The notes beneath the pieces were generated by a model. That model did no database searches. It worked only from the letters and a program-made list of their open reading frames with translations, and had not been told where the DNA came from. This document shows positions 33,434 to 44,292 of a stretch of 64,000 bases of DNA, in pieces; position 1 is the first letter of the stretch; each line of letters opens with the position of its first letter. The position numbers and the translations under genes are program-made. The stretch lies in assembly GCF_000720185.1 (NCBI RefSeq), contig NZ_JOIY01000039.1, positions 4,826-68,825 of the forward strand. The letters run 5' to 3'. This DNA is from Streptomyces sp. NRRL S-340. GTDB taxonomy: Bacteria; Actinomycetota; Actinomycetes; Streptomycetales; Streptomycetaceae.

Positions 33434-33793
33434 GTGAACGCGTATGCGCCCATCCTCGTACTGGGAGCCCTCGGGGCAGGCTTTGCGATCTTCTCCGTGG
33501 TCATGGCCACGCTGATCGGGCCGAAGCGGTACAACCGCGCCAAGCTCGAGGCGTACGAGTGCGGCATCGAGCCCACTCCCACGCCGGCCGGCGGCGGGCG
33601 CTTCCCCATCAAGTACTACCTGACGGCGATGCTCTTCATCGTCTTCGACATCGAGATCGTCTTCCTCTACCCCTGGGCCGTCACCTTCGACGCCCTGGGT
33701 GTTTTCGGGCTCGTGGAGATGCTGCTCTTCGTGCTCACCGTCTTCGTCGCCTACGCGTACGTATGGCGGCGCGGCGGCCTGGAATGGGACTGA
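33434..33793 (+). CDS. nuoA: NADH dehydrogenase I subunit A
   Basis: This is the first gene of a complete 14-gene nuo operon (33434-49462) for proton-pumping complex I. The 119-residue subunit has three membrane segments. The conserved loop [14 protein letters not shown] around residue 45 carries the Cys and Glu of the quinone-site region, and [13 protein letters not shown] is the second signature. GTG 33434 is preceded by GAGGAGCGAGGAGC. The nuo leader holds the promoter, operator and repeats described upstream. Confidence 0.97.
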   Translation: MNAYAPILVLGALGAGFAIFSVVMATLIGPKRYNRAKLEAYECGIEPTPTPAGGGRFPIKYYLTAMLFIVFDIEIVFLYPWAVTFDALGVFGLVEMLLFVLTVFVAYAYVWRRGGLEWD

Positions 33794-33808
33794 GGGGCCA
33801 TATAAGAC

Positions 33809-34363
33809 ATGGGACTCGAAGAAAAGCTGCCGAGCGGCTTCCTGCTGACCACCGTGGAGCAGGCCGCGGGCTGGGTGCGCAAGGCATCCGTCTTCCCGGC
33901 CACCTTCGGCCTCGCCTGCTGCGCGATCGAGATGATGACCACCGGCGCCGGCCGCTACGACCTGGCCCGCTTCGGCATGGAGGTGTTCCGCGGTTCGCCC
34001 CGTCAGGCGGACCTGATGATCGTGGCCGGCCGGGTCAGCCAGAAGATGGCGCCGGTGCTGAGGCAGGTCTACGACCAGATGCCCAACCCCAAGTGGGTGA
34101 TCTCCATGGGCGTCTGCGCCTCCTCGGGCGGCATGTTCAACAACTACGCGATCGTCCAGGGCGTCGACCACATCGTCCCCGTCGACATCTACCTGCCCGG
34201 CTGCCCGCCCCGCCCCGAGATGCTGATGGACGCGATCCTCAAGCTCCACCAGAAGATCCAGTCCACCAAGCTCGGCGTCAACGCCGAGGAAGCGGCCCGG
34301 GAGGCGGAGGAGGCGGCGCTCAAGGCGCTGCCCACGATCGAGATGAAGGGGCTGCTGCGGTGA
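33809..34363 (+). CDS. nuoB: NADH dehydrogenase I subunit B
   Basis: This peripheral arm subunit carries iron-sulfur cluster N2, which passes electrons to quinone. The cluster ligands are seen as the adjacent pair CC (37-38) in [12 protein letters not shown], then Cys 103 in VCASSGGMF and Cys 132 in [10 protein letters not shown]. The 184-residue length is normal, with a short Glu/Ala-rich C-terminal helix. The stop overlaps the nuoC start by 4 bp (GTGA). Confidence 0.98.
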   Translation: MGLEEKLPSGFLLTTVEQAAGWVRKASVFPATFGLACCAIEMMTTGAGRYDLARFGMEVFRGSPRQADLMIVAGRVSQKMAPVLRQVYDQMPNPKWVISMGVCASSGGMFNNYAIVQGVDHIVPVDIYLPGCPPRPEMLMDAILKLHQKIQSTKLGVNAEEAAREAEEAALKALPTIEMKGLLR

Positions 34364-35133
34364 GCGACGCGAACGGCACCCACGGCGCCGGCGGGGCGGA
34401 CGGCTCCGCGAACGGCGTCAACCCCGAGAAGGACCTCGCCGCCGATAACCTCCCCGGTCAGCGCGGCCAGGGCGGTGAGGAGATCCGCGTCCAGCGCGGC
34501 ATGTTCGGCGCGAACAACGGCGGCGACACCTCCGGCTACGGCGGACTGGTCCGCTCGGTGCGGCTCCCGGGCCCGGCGAGCCGGCCCTACGGCGGCTGGT
34601 TCGACGAGGTCGCCGACGAACTGGAGGGGGCCCTGGAGGAACAGGGACTGCTCCCCGCCAACGCCATCGAGAAGACGGTCGTCGACCGCGGCGAGCTGAC
34701 CTTCCACATCGAGCGCGAGCACCTGCTCCGGGTCGCCCGCACCCTGCGCGACGACCCCGCGCTGCGCTTCGAACTGTGCACCGGCGTCAGCGGTGTCCAC
34801 TACCCGCACGACAAGGGCCGCGAGCTGCACGCCGTCTACCACCTGCGCTCGATCACCCACAACCGGCTGGTCCGCCTGGAGGTCAGCGCCCCCGACGGCG
34901 ACCGGCACATCCCGTCGCTGGTCACCGTCTACCCGACGAACGACTGGCACGAGCGCGAGACCTACGACTTCTTCGGCATCGTCTTCGACGGCCACCCCGC
35001 CCTGACGCGGATCATGATGCCCGACGACTGGCAGGGCCACCCGCAGCGCAAGGACTACCCCCTCGGCGGCATCCCCGTCGAGTACAAGGGCGCCCAGATC
35101 CCGGCTCCGGACCAGCGGAGGTCGTACTCATGA
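34360..35133 (+). CDS. nuoC: NADH dehydrogenase I subunit C
   Basis: This is a peripheral arm subunit of complex I that docks NuoD. The conserved core is at about residues 100-235, including the signature [20 protein letters not shown] and the end [16 protein letters not shown]. The first 70 residues are a hydrophilic, Gly/Asn/Asp-rich leader ([13 protein letters not shown]) not found in E. coli NuoC. The GTG at 34360 overlaps the nuoB stop, and the longer upstream frame is not used. Its stop overlaps the nuoD ATG. Confidence 0.97.
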   Translation: MSDANGTHGAGGADGSANGVNPEKDLAADNLPGQRGQGGEEIRVQRGMFGANNGGDTSGYGGLVRSVRLPGPASRPYGGWFDEVADELEGALEEQGLLPANAIEKTVVDRGELTFHIEREHLLRVARTLRDDPALRFELCTGVSGVHYPHDKGRELHAVYHLRSITHNRLVRLEVSAPDGDRHIPSLVTVYPTNDWHERETYDFFGIVFDGHPALTRIMMPDDWQGHPQRKDYPLGGIPVEYKGAQIPAPDQRRSYS

Positions 35134-36461
35134 GCACGCACACCCCCTCCTCCGCGACCCCCCGCGAGACCACCGAGGGCACCGTCTACACGGTCACCGG
35201 CGGCGACTGGGACGAGGTCGTCCAGTCCGCGGCCCGCGCCGACGACGAGCGCATCGTCGTCAACATGGGCCCCCAGCACCCCTCCACCCACGGAGTGCTG
35301 CGCCTCATCCTGGAGATCGAGGGCGAGACGGTCACCGAGGCCCGCTGCGGCATCGGCTACCTGCACACCGGCATCGAGAAGAACCTCGAGTTCCGCACGT
35401 GGACGCAGGGCACCACCTTCGTCACGCGCATGGACTACCTGACGTCCTTCTTCAACGAGACCGCCTACTGCCTCGGCGTCGAGAAGCTCCTCGGCATCGA
35501 GGACCAGATCACCGAGCGGGCCAAGATCATCCGGGTGCTCCTGATGGAGCTGAACCGGCTCTCCTCCCACCTGGTGTGCATCGCCACCGGCGGCATGGAG
35601 CTGGGCGCCACCACGATCATGATCTACGGCTTCCGCGACCGGGAGATGATCCTCGACATCTACGAGCTGGTCACCGGCCTGCGCATGAACCACGCGTACA
35701 TCCGGCCCGGCGGACTCGCCCAGGACCTGCCGCCCGGCGCGGTCGACCAGATCCGCGAGTTCGTGAAGAAGATGAAGAAGAACCTCCCGGAGTACGACAA
35801 GCTCGCCACCGGGAACCCCATCTTCAAGGCCCGCATGCAGGACGTCGGCTACCTCGACCTGGCCGGCTGCATGGCCCTGGGCGCCACCGGCCCGATCCTG
35901 CGCTCCACCGGCCTGCCGCACGACCTGCGCAAGACCCAGCCGTACTGCGACTACGAGACGTACGACTTCGACGTCCCGACCGCCGACACCTGCGACGCCT
36001 ACGGCCGCTTCCTGATCCGCCTGGAGGAGATGCGCCAGTCGCTCAGGATCGTCGAGCAGTGCCTGGACCGGCTCCAGCCCGGCCCGGTCATGGTCGCCGA
36101 CAAGAAGATCGCCTGGCCCGCCCAGCTCGCCCTGGGACCGGACGGCCTCGGCAACTCCCTCGACCACATCAAGAAGATCATGGGCACCTCCATGGAGGCC
36201 CTGATCCACCACTTCAAGCTGGTCACCGAGGGCTTCCGGGTCCCGCCCGGGCAGGCGTACACGGCGGTCGAGTCGCCCAAGGGCGAACTCGGGGTGCACG
36301 TCGTCTCCGACGGCGGCACCCGTCCCTACCGGGTCCACTTCCGGGACCCGTCCTTCACCAACCTGCAGGCGATGGCGGCGATGTGCGAGGGCGGCCAGGT
36401 CGCCGACGTCATCGTCGCCGTCGCGTCCATCGACCCCGTGATGGGAGGCGTCGACCGGTGA
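35130..36461 (+). CDS. nuoD: NADH dehydrogenase I subunit D
   Basis: This 49-kDa subunit forms the quinone-binding pocket with NuoB. The 443-residue protein holds the hallmark [15 protein letters not shown] near residue 46, with the conserved His that faces quinone. It also has [16 protein letters not shown] and the C-terminal [10 protein letters not shown] and GGVDR end. The ATG overlaps the nuoC stop (ATGA), and the 3' end overlaps nuoE (GTGA). A short Ser/Thr-rich leader precedes the core. Confidence 0.98.
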   Translation: MSTHTPSSATPRETTEGTVYTVTGGDWDEVVQSAARADDERIVVNMGPQHPSTHGVLRLILEIEGETVTEARCGIGYLHTGIEKNLEFRTWTQGTTFVTRMDYLTSFFNETAYCLGVEKLLGIEDQITERAKIIRVLLMELNRLSSHLVCIATGGMELGATTIMIYGFRDREMILDIYELVTGLRMNHAYIRPGGLAQDLPPGAVDQIREFVKKMKKNLPEYDKLATGNPIFKARMQDVGYLDLAGCMALGATGPILRSTGLPHDLRKTQPYCDYETYDFDVPTADTCDAYGRFLIRLEEMRQSLRIVEQCLDRLQPGPVMVADKKIAWPAQLALGPDGLGNSLDHIKKIMGTSMEALIHHFKLVTEGFRVPPGQAYTAVESPKGELGVHVVSDGGTRPYRVHFRDPSFTNLQAMAAMCEGGQVADVIVAVASIDPVMGGVDR

Positions 36462-37330
36462 CCACCTCTTCTTCGGAGCGGGGCGTCAGCCTGGGCATGC
36501 CCGAACTGCCCGCTCCCGGCTACCCGGACGACGTCCGCGTCCGGCTGGAGGCCGACGCGCGCGAGATCATCGCCCGCTACCCCGACTCCCGGTCCGCGCT
36601 GCTGCCGCTGCTCCACCTCGTGCAGTCGCAGGAGGGCCACGTCACGCGCACCGGGATGCGGTTCTGCGCGGACGTCCTCGGCCTGACCACGGCCGAGGTC
36701 ACCGCGGTCGCCACCTTCTACACCATGTACCGGCGCAAGCCGTCCGGCGACTACCAGGTGGGGGTGTGCACCAACACCCTGTGCGCGGTGATGGGCGGCG
36801 ACGCGATCTTCGAGGCGCTCCAGGAACACCTGGGCGTCGGCAACGGCGAGACCACCGACGACGGCAAGGTCACCCTGGAGCACATCGAGTGCAACGCGGC
36901 CTGTGACTTCGCCCCGGTCGTGATGGTCAACTGGGAGTTCTTCGACAACCAGACCCCCGCGAGCGTGCGCCGCCTGGTCGACGACCTGCGCGCGGGACGG
37001 CCCGTGACGCCCACGCGCGGCGCGCCGATGTGCACCTTCAAGGAGACCGCCCGCATCCTGGCGGGCTTCCCCGACGAGCGGGAGGGTGCCGCCGACGCCG
37101 GCGGCAGTGCGGGACCCGCTTCGCTGGTGGGCCTCCGCCTGGCCAGGGGAGAGGCCGCACCCGCGCGCGTGGTCCATCCCCGCGAGGGCGCCCCGCACGA
37201 CACCGCGCGGGACACCTCCGTGCACCAGCCGTCGCCGACGGAGCACCTCAGCTCCCACGACGCGCCGCAGGAGACGTCGGCCTCCGACCCGTCGCACCCC
37301 GCGGGACCTGCCGCAGAGGAGGGGGAGTGA
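36458..37330 (+). CDS. nuoE: NADH dehydrogenase I subunit E
   Basis: This subunit carries a [2Fe-2S] cluster (N1a) beside the NADH site. The ligands are seen as CTNTLC and, about 37 residues on, CNAAC. The family is usually about 160-250 residues; this one is 290, with an unusual tail from about 205 (Gly/Ala/Pro/His-rich: [20 protein letters not shown]). The tail has no recognisable domain. The stop shares one base with the ATG of nuoF (TGATG). Confidence 0.97.
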   Translation: MTTSSSERGVSLGMPELPAPGYPDDVRVRLEADAREIIARYPDSRSALLPLLHLVQSQEGHVTRTGMRFCADVLGLTTAEVTAVATFYTMYRRKPSGDYQVGVCTNTLCAVMGGDAIFEALQEHLGVGNGETTDDGKVTLEHIECNAACDFAPVVMVNWEFFDNQTPASVRRLVDDLRAGRPVTPTRGAPMCTFKETARILAGFPDEREGAADAGGSAGPASLVGLRLARGEAAPARVVHPREGAPHDTARDTSVHQPSPTEHLSSHDAPQETSASDPSHPAGPAAEEGE

Positions 37331-38679
37331 TGACCGTGGCAACCGAACTCAACGAGTCCAGTCCCGAGAAGCTGCTCGCACCCGTGCTGTCGGCCTTCTG
37401 GGACGAGGACCGGTCCTGGACCCTGGACGTCTACCGAAGGCACGAGGGGTACGAGGGACTCCGCAAGGCACTCGCCATGTCGCCGGACGACCTGATCGCG
37501 TACGTCAAGGACTCCGGTCTGCGCGGGCGCGGCGGCGCGGGATTCCCGACTGGGATGAAGTGGCAGTTCATCCCCCAGGGCGATGGGAAACCCCACTATC
37601 TGGTTGTCAACGCCGACGAATCGGAGCCGGGGACCTGCAAGGACATCCCGCTCCTCTTCGCGAACCCGCACAGCCTCATCGAGGGCATCGTGATCGCGTG
37701 CTATGCCATCAGGTCGTCGCATGCCTTCATCTATCTGCGTGGTGAAGTCGTCCCGGTGCTGCGGCGGTTGCACTCGGCCGTGCGCGAGGCCTACGCGGCG
37801 GGCTACCTGGGTACGAACATCCTGGGCAGCGGACTCGACCTCGACATCACCGTGCACGCGGGCGCCGGCGCGTACATCTGCGGTGAGGAGACCGCGCTGC
37901 TGGACTCGCTCGAAGGCCGCCGCGGCCAACCGCGGCTCCGTCCCCCCTTTCCCGCCGTCGCGGGCCTCTACGCGTGCCCGACTGTGGTGAACAACGTCGA
38001 GTCGATCGCGTCGGTTCCCGCCATCCTGAAGAACGGCAAGGAATGGTTCAGGTCGATGGGCAGCGAGAAGTCCCCGGGCTTCACGCTCTACTCGCTCAGC
38101 GGCCACGTCGCCAGCCCCGGCCAGTACGAGGCCCCGCTCGGCATCACCCTGCGCCAGCTCCTCGACATGAGCGGCGGCATGCGCCCCGGGCACCGGCTGA
38201 AGTTCTGGACCCCGGGCGGCTCCTCCACCCCGATGTTCACCGAGGAGCACCTCGACGTCCCCCTCGACTACGAGGGCGTGGGCGCCGCCGGGTCCATGCT
38301 CGGCACCAAGGCCCTGCAGTGCTTCGACGAGACGACCTGCGTGGTGCGGGCCGTCACCCGGTGGACCGAGTTCTACGCCCACGAGTCCTGCGGCAAGTGC
38401 ACACCCTGCCGCGAAGGGACCTACTGGCTCGTGCAGTTGCTGCGCGACATCGAGGCCGGCAAGGGCGCCATGGCAGACCTGGACAAGCTGAACGACATCG
38501 CCGACAACATCAACGGCAAGTCCTTCTGCGCCCTCGGCGACGGTGCGGCCTCGCCGATCTTCTCCTCCCTGAAGTACTTCCGCGAGGAGTACGAGGAGCA
38601 CATCACGGGCCGCGGCTGCCCCTTCGACCCGGCCAGGTCGACGGCCTGGGCGGACCAGCACACGGAGGTGCACGCATGA
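37330..38679 (+). CDS. nuoF: NADH dehydrogenase I subunit F (NADH/FMN binding)
   Basis: NuoF binds NADH and FMN and holds cluster N3. The 449-residue protein shows the nucleotide loop [13 protein letters not shown] near residue 65 and [19 protein letters not shown] near 178. The [4Fe-4S] motif [12 protein letters not shown] near 355 is joined by a fourth Cys in FCALGDGA. Electrons pass from here through NuoE and NuoG. The ATG overlaps nuoE by one base and the stop overlaps nuoG's ATG (ATGA). Confidence 0.98.
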   Translation: MTVATELNESSPEKLLAPVLSAFWDEDRSWTLDVYRRHEGYEGLRKALAMSPDDLIAYVKDSGLRGRGGAGFPTGMKWQFIPQGDGKPHYLVVNADESEPGTCKDIPLLFANPHSLIEGIVIACYAIRSSHAFIYLRGEVVPVLRRLHSAVREAYAAGYLGTNILGSGLDLDITVHAGAGAYICGEETALLDSLEGRRGQPRLRPPFPAVAGLYACPTVVNNVESIASVPAILKNGKEWFRSMGSEKSPGFTLYSLSGHVASPGQYEAPLGITLRQLLDMSGGMRPGHRLKFWTPGGSSTPMFTEEHLDVPLDYEGVGAAGSMLGTKALQCFDETTCVVRAVTRWTEFYAHESCGKCTPCREGTYWLVQLLRDIEAGKGAMADLDKLNDIADNINGKSFCALGDGAASPIFSSLKYFREEYEEHITGRGCPFDPARSTAWADQHTEVHA

Positions 38680-41180
38680 CCGTGACCACCAACGCCCCTT
38701 CCTCGGGCGGCGCGGCGGCACCCCCGCCGGAAGACCTCGTGACGCTGACGATCGACGGCATCGAGATCAGCGTGCCCAAGGGCACCCTGGTCATCCGGGC
38801 CGCCGAGCAGCTCGGCATCGAGATCCCGCGGTTCTGCGACCACCCGCTGCTCGCCCCGGCCGGCGCCTGCCGCCAGTGCATCGTCGAGGTCGAGGGCCAG
38901 CGCAAACCGATGGCGTCCTGCACCATCACCTGCACCGACGGCATGGTGGTGAAGACCCAGCTGACCTCGCCGGTCGCCGAGAAGGCCCAGCACGGCGTGA
39001 TGGAGCTGCTGCTCATCAACCACCCGCTGGACTGCCCGGTCTGCGACAAGGGCGGCGAGTGCCCGCTGCAGAACCAGGCCATGTCGCACGGCAACGCCGA
39101 GTCCCGCTTCGAGGGCAGGAAGCGGACCTACGAGAAGCCGGTTCCGATCTCCGCACAGGTGCTGCTGGACCGCGAGCGGTGCGTGCTGTGCGCCCGCTGC
39201 ACCCGCTTCTCCAACCAGATCGCCGGCGACCCGATGATCGAGCTGATCGAGCGGGGCGCGCTGCAGCAGGTCGGCACCGGCGAGGGCGACCCCTTCGAGT
39301 CGTACTTCTCCGGCAACACCATCCAGATCTGCCCGGTCGGCGCGCTCACCTCGGCGGCCTACCGGTTCCGCTCCCGCCCCTTCGACCTCGTCTCCTCCCC
39401 GTCGGTCTGCGAGCACTGCGCGGGCGGCTGCGCCACCCGCACCGACCACCGGCGCGGCAAGGTCATGCGGCGGCTCGCCGCCAACGACCCCGAGGTCAAC
39501 GAGGAGTGGATCTGCGACAAGGGGCGGTTCGCGTTCCGGTACGCGCAGCTGAAGGACCGGCTGACGACCCCCCTGGTGCGCAACCCGGAGGGCGACCTCG
39601 TCCCGGCGTCGTGGCCGGAGGCGCTGGAGATCGCCGCGCAGGGCCTGCTCGCCTCACGCGGCCGGACCGGTGTCCTCACCGGCGGCCGGCTCACCGTCGA
39701 GGACGCCTACGCGTACAGCAAGTTCGCGCGCGTGGCGCTCGACACCAACGACATCGACTTCCGCGCGCGCGTGCACAGCGGCGAGGAGGCCGACTTCCTG
39801 GCCGCCCACGTCGCCGGCCGCGGCCGGGACGTCGACGGCACGGGCGTCACGTACACCGCCCTGGAGAAGGCGCCCGCCGTCCTGCTCGCCGGGTTCGAGT
39901 CCGAGGAGGAGGCGCCCGGCGTCTTCCTGCGGCTGCGCAAGGCGTGGCGGGGGCACGGCCAGCAGGTGTTCGCGCTGGCCACGCACGCCACGCGGGGCCT
40001 TCAGAAGGCGGGCGGCACGCTGCTGCCGGCCGCGCCCGGCACCGAGACCGAGTGGCTGGACGCGCTGGCGAGCGGGGCCGGACTGGAGGGCAACGGCAGC
40101 CGTGCCGCCGAGGCGCTGCGCGCCGAGGGCGCGCTGATCGTGGTCGGTGAGCGGCTCGCCTCCGTGGCGGGCGGTCTGACCGCCGCCGTACGGGCGGCGA
40201 ACGCGACGGGTGCCGGCCTGGTGTGGATCCCGCGCCGGGCCGGGGAGCGCGGCGCGGTCGAGGCGGGCGCGCTGCCGTCGCTGCTGCCGGGCGGACGCCC
40301 GGCGACCGACCCGCGCGCGCGGGAGGAGGTCGCCGCCGTGTGGGGCGTCGCCGGTCTCCCGCACCGCTACGGCCGGGACACCGACCAGATCGTCGAGGCC
40401 GCCGCGGGCGGAGAACTCCAGGCCCTGCTGGTCGCCGGGGTGGAGGTCGCCGACCTGCCCGACCCGGCACGCGCGCGTGCCGCCCTGGCCGAGGTCGGCT
40501 TCCTGGTGTCGCTGGAGCTGCGGCCCAGCGAGGTCACCGAGCACGCCGACGTGGTCCTGCCCGTCGCCGCCGTCGCCGAGAAGGCCGGCAGCTTCCTCAA
40601 CTGGGAGGGCAGGGTGCGCTTCTTCGAGGCCGCGCTCAAGCCCGAGCAGATGACCCGCCGCCTGGCACCGACCGACCTGCGGGTGCTGCAGATGCTGGCC
40701 GACGCCATGGACGTCCACCTGGGTCTGCCGGACCTGCGGACCGCGCACGCGGAACTGGACCGGCTCGGCGCCTGGACGGGTCCGCGCGCCGGCGAACCGG
40801 CGGAGAGCGGGGGAGTGCTGCCCCGGCCCGCCGCCGGGGAGGCCGTGCTCGCCGGACACCGGCTGCTGCTCGACCAGGGCCTGCTCCAGGAGGGCGACGA
40901 GGCGCTCGCCGGCACCCGGCACGCCGCCCGCGCGCGCGTGTCGGCCGCCACGGCCGCCGAGGCGGGTGTCGCCGACGGTGACCTGCTCGCCGTGACCGGC
41001 CCGGCCGGGACGGTCGAACTCGCTCTGGAGGTAACCGAGATGCCCGACCGGGTGGTGTGGCTGCCGCTGAACTCCGTGGGCGCCGGAGTCGCCTCCGACA
41101 CCGGGGCGCAGCCCGGCTCCCTCGTCCGTATCGGCCCGGCGACCCGCGCGACCGAGGCCCCCGAGGAGGTGGAGGCATGA
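38676..41180 (+). CDS. nuoG: NADH dehydrogenase I subunit G
   Basis: This large peripheral subunit (834 residues) carries several iron-sulfur clusters. The N-terminal 2Fe-2S domain shows [15 protein letters not shown], followed by [29 protein letters not shown] and [13 protein letters not shown] complete the set. A molybdopterin-like fold, here without cofactor-binding need, makes up the C-terminal half. The C-terminal third is Ala/Gly-rich and divergent, as in other Actinobacteria. The stop overlaps nuoH's ATG (ATGA). Confidence 0.97.
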   Translation: MTVTTNAPSSGGAAAPPPEDLVTLTIDGIEISVPKGTLVIRAAEQLGIEIPRFCDHPLLAPAGACRQCIVEVEGQRKPMASCTITCTDGMVVKTQLTSPVAEKAQHGVMELLLINHPLDCPVCDKGGECPLQNQAMSHGNAESRFEGRKRTYEKPVPISAQVLLDRERCVLCARCTRFSNQIAGDPMIELIERGALQQVGTGEGDPFESYFSGNTIQICPVGALTSAAYRFRSRPFDLVSSPSVCEHCAGGCATRTDHRRGKVMRRLAANDPEVNEEWICDKGRFAFRYAQLKDRLTTPLVRNPEGDLVPASWPEALEIAAQGLLASRGRTGVLTGGRLTVEDAYAYSKFARVALDTNDIDFRARVHSGEEADFLAAHVAGRGRDVDGTGVTYTALEKAPAVLLAGFESEEEAPGVFLRLRKAWRGHGQQVFALATHATRGLQKAGGTLLPAAPGTETEWLDALASGAGLEGNGSRAAEALRAEGALIVVGERLASVAGGLTAAVRAANATGAGLVWIPRRAGERGAVEAGALPSLLPGGRPATDPRAREEVAAVWGVAGLPHRYGRDTDQIVEAAAGGELQALLVAGVEVADLPDPARARAALAEVGFLVSLELRPSEVTEHADVVLPVAAVAEKAGSFLNWEGRVRFFEAALKPEQMTRRLAPTDLRVLQMLADAMDVHLGLPDLRTAHAELDRLGAWTGPRAGEPAESGGVLPRPAAGEAVLAGHRLLLDQGLLQEGDEALAGTRHAARARVSAATAAEAGVADGDLLAVTGPAGTVELALEVTEMPDRVVWLPLNSVGAGVASDTGAQPGSLVRIGPATRATEAPEEVEA

Positions 41181-42547
41181 GCCCGTCCCTCGCCGCAGAG
41201 AACCTCTCGATGTTCGGCACCGACCCGTGGTGGCTGGTCGTCGTCAAGGCGGTGTTCTGCTTCGCCTTCCTGATGGTGACCGTGCTGTTCTCCATCGTCT
41301 GGGAGCGCAAGGTCGTCGCCTGGATGCAGTTGCGCATCGGCCCCAACCGGCACGGCCCCTGGGGCATGCTCCAGTCGCTCGCCGACGGCGTGAAGCTGAT
41401 GCTCAAGGAGGACCTCGTCGTCAAGCGCGCCGACAAGGTCGTCTACGTCCTGGCGCCCGTCGTCGCGGCCATCCCGGCGTTCATGGCGATCGCCGTGATC
41501 CCCTTCGGCCCGGCCGGCAACGAGATCTCGATCTTCGGCCACCGCACCGCGATGCAGCTGACCGACCTCCCGATCGCCATGTTGTACATCCTGGCGGTCG
41601 CCTCGGTCGGCATCTACGGGATCGTGCTCGCGGGCTGGAGCTCGGGCTCGACGTACCCGCTGCTGGGCGGTCTGCGCTCGTGCGCGCAGATGATCTCCTA
41701 CGAGATCGCCATGGGCGCCGCGTTCGCCTCGGTGTTCCTGTACTCGGGATCCATGTCGACGTCGACCATCGTCGAACAGCAGCACGACCGCTGGTACATC
41801 CTGCTGCTGCCGGTCTCCTTCATCCTCTACATCGTCACCATGGTCGGCGAGACGAACCGCGCCCCGTTCGACATGCCCGAGTCCGAGGGCGACCTGGTGG
41901 GCGGCTTCAACACCGAGTACTCGTCGATCAAGTTCGCGATGTTCATGCTCGCCGAGTACGTGAACATGGTGACGGTCTCGGCCGTGTCGACCACGCTCTT
42001 CCTGGGCGGATGGCGGGCCCCCTGGCCGATCAGCACCTTCTGGGAGGGCGCCAACCACGGCTGGTGGCCGCTGCTCTGGTTCGTGATCAAGGTGCAGCTG
42101 CTGCTGTTCTTCTTCATCTGGCTGCGCGGCACGCTCCCGCGGGTGCGCTACGACCAGCTGATGAAGCTCGGCTGGAAGGTCCTCATCCCGGTCTCCGTGG
42201 TCTGGCTGATGCTGGTCGCGACCGTGCGGACGCTCAGGAACGAGAACTACGACTTCGCCGACATCGCCCTCTACGTCGGCGGTGGCGTCCTGGCACTGCT
42301 GATCCTGTCCTTCGTCGCCGACATGTTCCGCGAGAAGGGCAGGGCGGCCGAGGCCGGGGAGCCCGCCGCGCAGCCGGCCGGGTTCGACCCCATGGCCGGC
42401 GGATTCCCCGTGCCCCCGCTGCCGGGCCAGGAGCTGCCGCCGGTGCCGCGGCGCCGTCCGCACCGCGAGCGGGAACTGATTGTCAGTGGCGGGTCGGACA
42501 CTGTCAGTGACGGATCTCTGGATGGAAAGGAGGCGTCCGATGGCTGA
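41177..42547 (+). CDS. nuoH: NADH dehydrogenase I subunit H
   Basis: NuoH links the peripheral and membrane arms and forms part of the quinone channel. It has eight to nine membrane segments; [19 protein letters not shown] and [20 protein letters not shown] are the conserved landmarks. The family is about 325-410 residues; this one is 456, with a Pro/Gly/Arg-rich cytoplasmic tail from about 390. That tail overlaps the nuoI start by 8 bp, and the nuoI ribosome site GGAAAGGAGG lies inside the tail's coding sequence. Confidence 0.97.
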   Translation: MSPSLAAENLSMFGTDPWWLVVVKAVFCFAFLMVTVLFSIVWERKVVAWMQLRIGPNRHGPWGMLQSLADGVKLMLKEDLVVKRADKVVYVLAPVVAAIPAFMAIAVIPFGPAGNEISIFGHRTAMQLTDLPIAMLYILAVASVGIYGIVLAGWSSGSTYPLLGGLRSCAQMISYEIAMGAAFASVFLYSGSMSTSTIVEQQHDRWYILLLPVSFILYIVTMVGETNRAPFDMPESEGDLVGGFNTEYSSIKFAMFMLAEYVNMVTVSAVSTTLFLGGWRAPWPISTFWEGANHGWWPLLWFVIKVQLLLFFFIWLRGTLPRVRYDQLMKLGWKVLIPVSVVWLMLVATVRTLRNENYDFADIALYVGGGVLALLILSFVADMFREKGRAAEAGEPAAQPAGFDPMAGGFPVPPLPGQELPPVPRRRPHRERELIVSGGSDTVSDGSLDGKEASDG

Positions 42548-43142
42548 GGAACCCAAGGAGACCAAGCCCGGTTTCCAGAACCCCGTGGCCGGCTTCGGCG
42601 TGACCTTCAAGGCCATGTTCAAGAAGCGGCTCACCGAGCAGTACCCGGAGCAGAAGAAGACCACCGCTCCGCGTTTCCACGGACGGCACCAGCTCAACCG
42701 CCATCCGGACGGCCTGGAGAAGTGCGTCGGCTGCGAGCTGTGCGCCTGGGCCTGCCCCGCCGACGCCATCTACGTGGAGGGCGCCGACAACACCGACGAG
42801 GAGCGCTACTCCCCGGGCGAGCGCTACGGCCGCGTCTACCAGATCAACTACGCCCGCTGCATCCTGTGCGGGCTGTGCATCGAGGCGTGCCCCACGCGCG
42901 CGCTGACGATGACCAACGAGTTCGAACTGGCCGACTCCAGCCGCGCGAACCTCATCTACACCAAGGAGCAGCTGCTCGCCGGCCTCGAAGAGGGCATGGT
43001 CGACACGCCGCACGCCATCTACCCCGGCACGGACGAACAGGACTACTACCGGGGCCTGGTGACCGAGGCCGCACCGGGCACGGTGCGCCAGGTGGCCGTC
43101 TCCAAGGGGGAGCAGGCCTCGGACGAGGAGGTGGGCGCATGA
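42540..43142 (+). CDS. nuoI: NADH dehydrogenase I subunit I
   Basis: This ferredoxin-like subunit holds two [4Fe-4S] clusters (N6a/N6b). Both CxxCxxCxxxCP motifs are seen: [12 protein letters not shown] near residue 62 and [12 protein letters not shown] near 107. The 200-residue length is normal for Actinobacteria. ATG 42540 has the best ribosome site in the operon (GGAAAGGAGG). The longer frame from 42480 is not likely to be used. The stop overlaps nuoJ (ATGA). Confidence 0.98.
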   Translation: MAEEPKETKPGFQNPVAGFGVTFKAMFKKRLTEQYPEQKKTTAPRFHGRHQLNRHPDGLEKCVGCELCAWACPADAIYVEGADNTDEERYSPGERYGRVYQINYARCILCGLCIEACPTRALTMTNEFELADSSRANLIYTKEQLLAGLEEGMVDTPHAIYPGTDEQDYYRGLVTEAAPGTVRQVAVSKGEQASDEEVGA

Positions 43143-43981
43143 GCGAGCAGCTCGCCGCCTACACCACCTCCACCGGGGAGGCCTTCCAGTTCTGGGTGCT
43201 CGGCACCGTCGCGGTGATCGGTGCGCTGTGCACCGTCTTCATGAGGAAGGCCGTGCACAGTGCGCTGTGCCTGGCCGGGACCATGATCGTCCTGGCGGTG
43301 TTCTACCTCGCCAACGGCGCCTACTTCCTGGGGATCGTGCAGATCGTCGTCTACACCGGCGCGATCATGATGCTGTTCCTGTTCGTGGTGATGCTGGTCG
43401 GCGTGACCGCCGCGGACTCCCTGAAGGAGACCATCAAGGGCCAGCGCTGGCTGGCCCTCCTGTGCGGTCTCGGCTTCGGCGTCCTGCTCTTCGCGGGGAT
43501 CGCCAACGCCTCCCTGAAGGACTTCGCCGGCGCCGGCAAGGCCAACGCGGGCGGCAACGTGGAGGGTCTGGCGTCCCTCATCTTCACCCGGTACGTATAC
43601 GCGTTCGAACTCACCGGGGCTCTGCTCATCACGGCCACCATCGGCGCCATGGTGCTCACCCACCGCGAGCGCACCGAGCGGGCCAGGACCCAGCGCGAGC
43701 TGTCCGAACAGCGCGTGCGCGAGGGCAAGCACGTACCGCCGCTGCCCGCCCCCGGCGTCTACGCCCGGCACAACGCCGTGGACATCGCCGGTCTGCTGCC
43801 CGACGGCACCCCCTCCGAGCTGACCGTCAGCAAGACGCTGCGCGAGCGCGGCCAGGTCCGCGACGTCTCGGCCGAGGCGCTGAACGACCTCAAGGCCCTG
43901 GAACAGCGCGCCGAGGAGCGGCTGGAGCGCACCGAGATCGACCCGGCGAGCCTCAAGCGGCCCGAGGAGGCGTCGAAGTGA
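43139..43981 (+). CDS. nuoJ: NADH dehydrogenase I subunit J
   Basis: This membrane subunit has five membrane segments in the first 180 residues, with [18 protein letters not shown] as the signature. It is 280 residues, longer than the E. coli protein (about 184). A hydrophilic Arg/Glu-rich C-terminal extension from about 180 reads as a long helix ([20 protein letters not shown] at its end). Its stop overlaps the nuoK GTG. The extension may be cytoplasmic, but its function is not known. Confidence 0.96.
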
Positions 43982-44277
43982 ATCCCGTCAACTACCTTTA
44001 CCTCGCCGCCCTGTTGTTCACGATCGGCGCCACCGGGGTCCTCATCCGGCGCAACGCCATCGTGGTCTTCATGTGCATCGAGCTGATGCTGAACGCCTGC
44101 AACCTCGCGTTCGTCGCCTTCTCCCGGATGCACGGCAACCTCGACGGCCAGATCATCGCCTTCTTCACGATGGTCGTCGCCGCGGCGGAGGTCGTGGTCG
44201 GACTCGCGATCATCGTGTCGCTGTTCCGTTCCCGCCACTCGGCCTCGGTCGACGACGCCAGCCTGATGAAGCTGTAA
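43978..44277 (+). CDS. nuoK: NADH dehydrogenase I subunit K
   Basis: This is a 99-residue membrane subunit with three membrane segments and the two buried Glu residues used in proton pumping: [20 protein letters not shown] and [23 protein letters not shown] 43978 overlaps the nuoJ stop. It is followed by nuoL after 15 bp. Confidence 0.98.
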
Positions 44278-44292
44278 GGGGTCGGAAGAATC

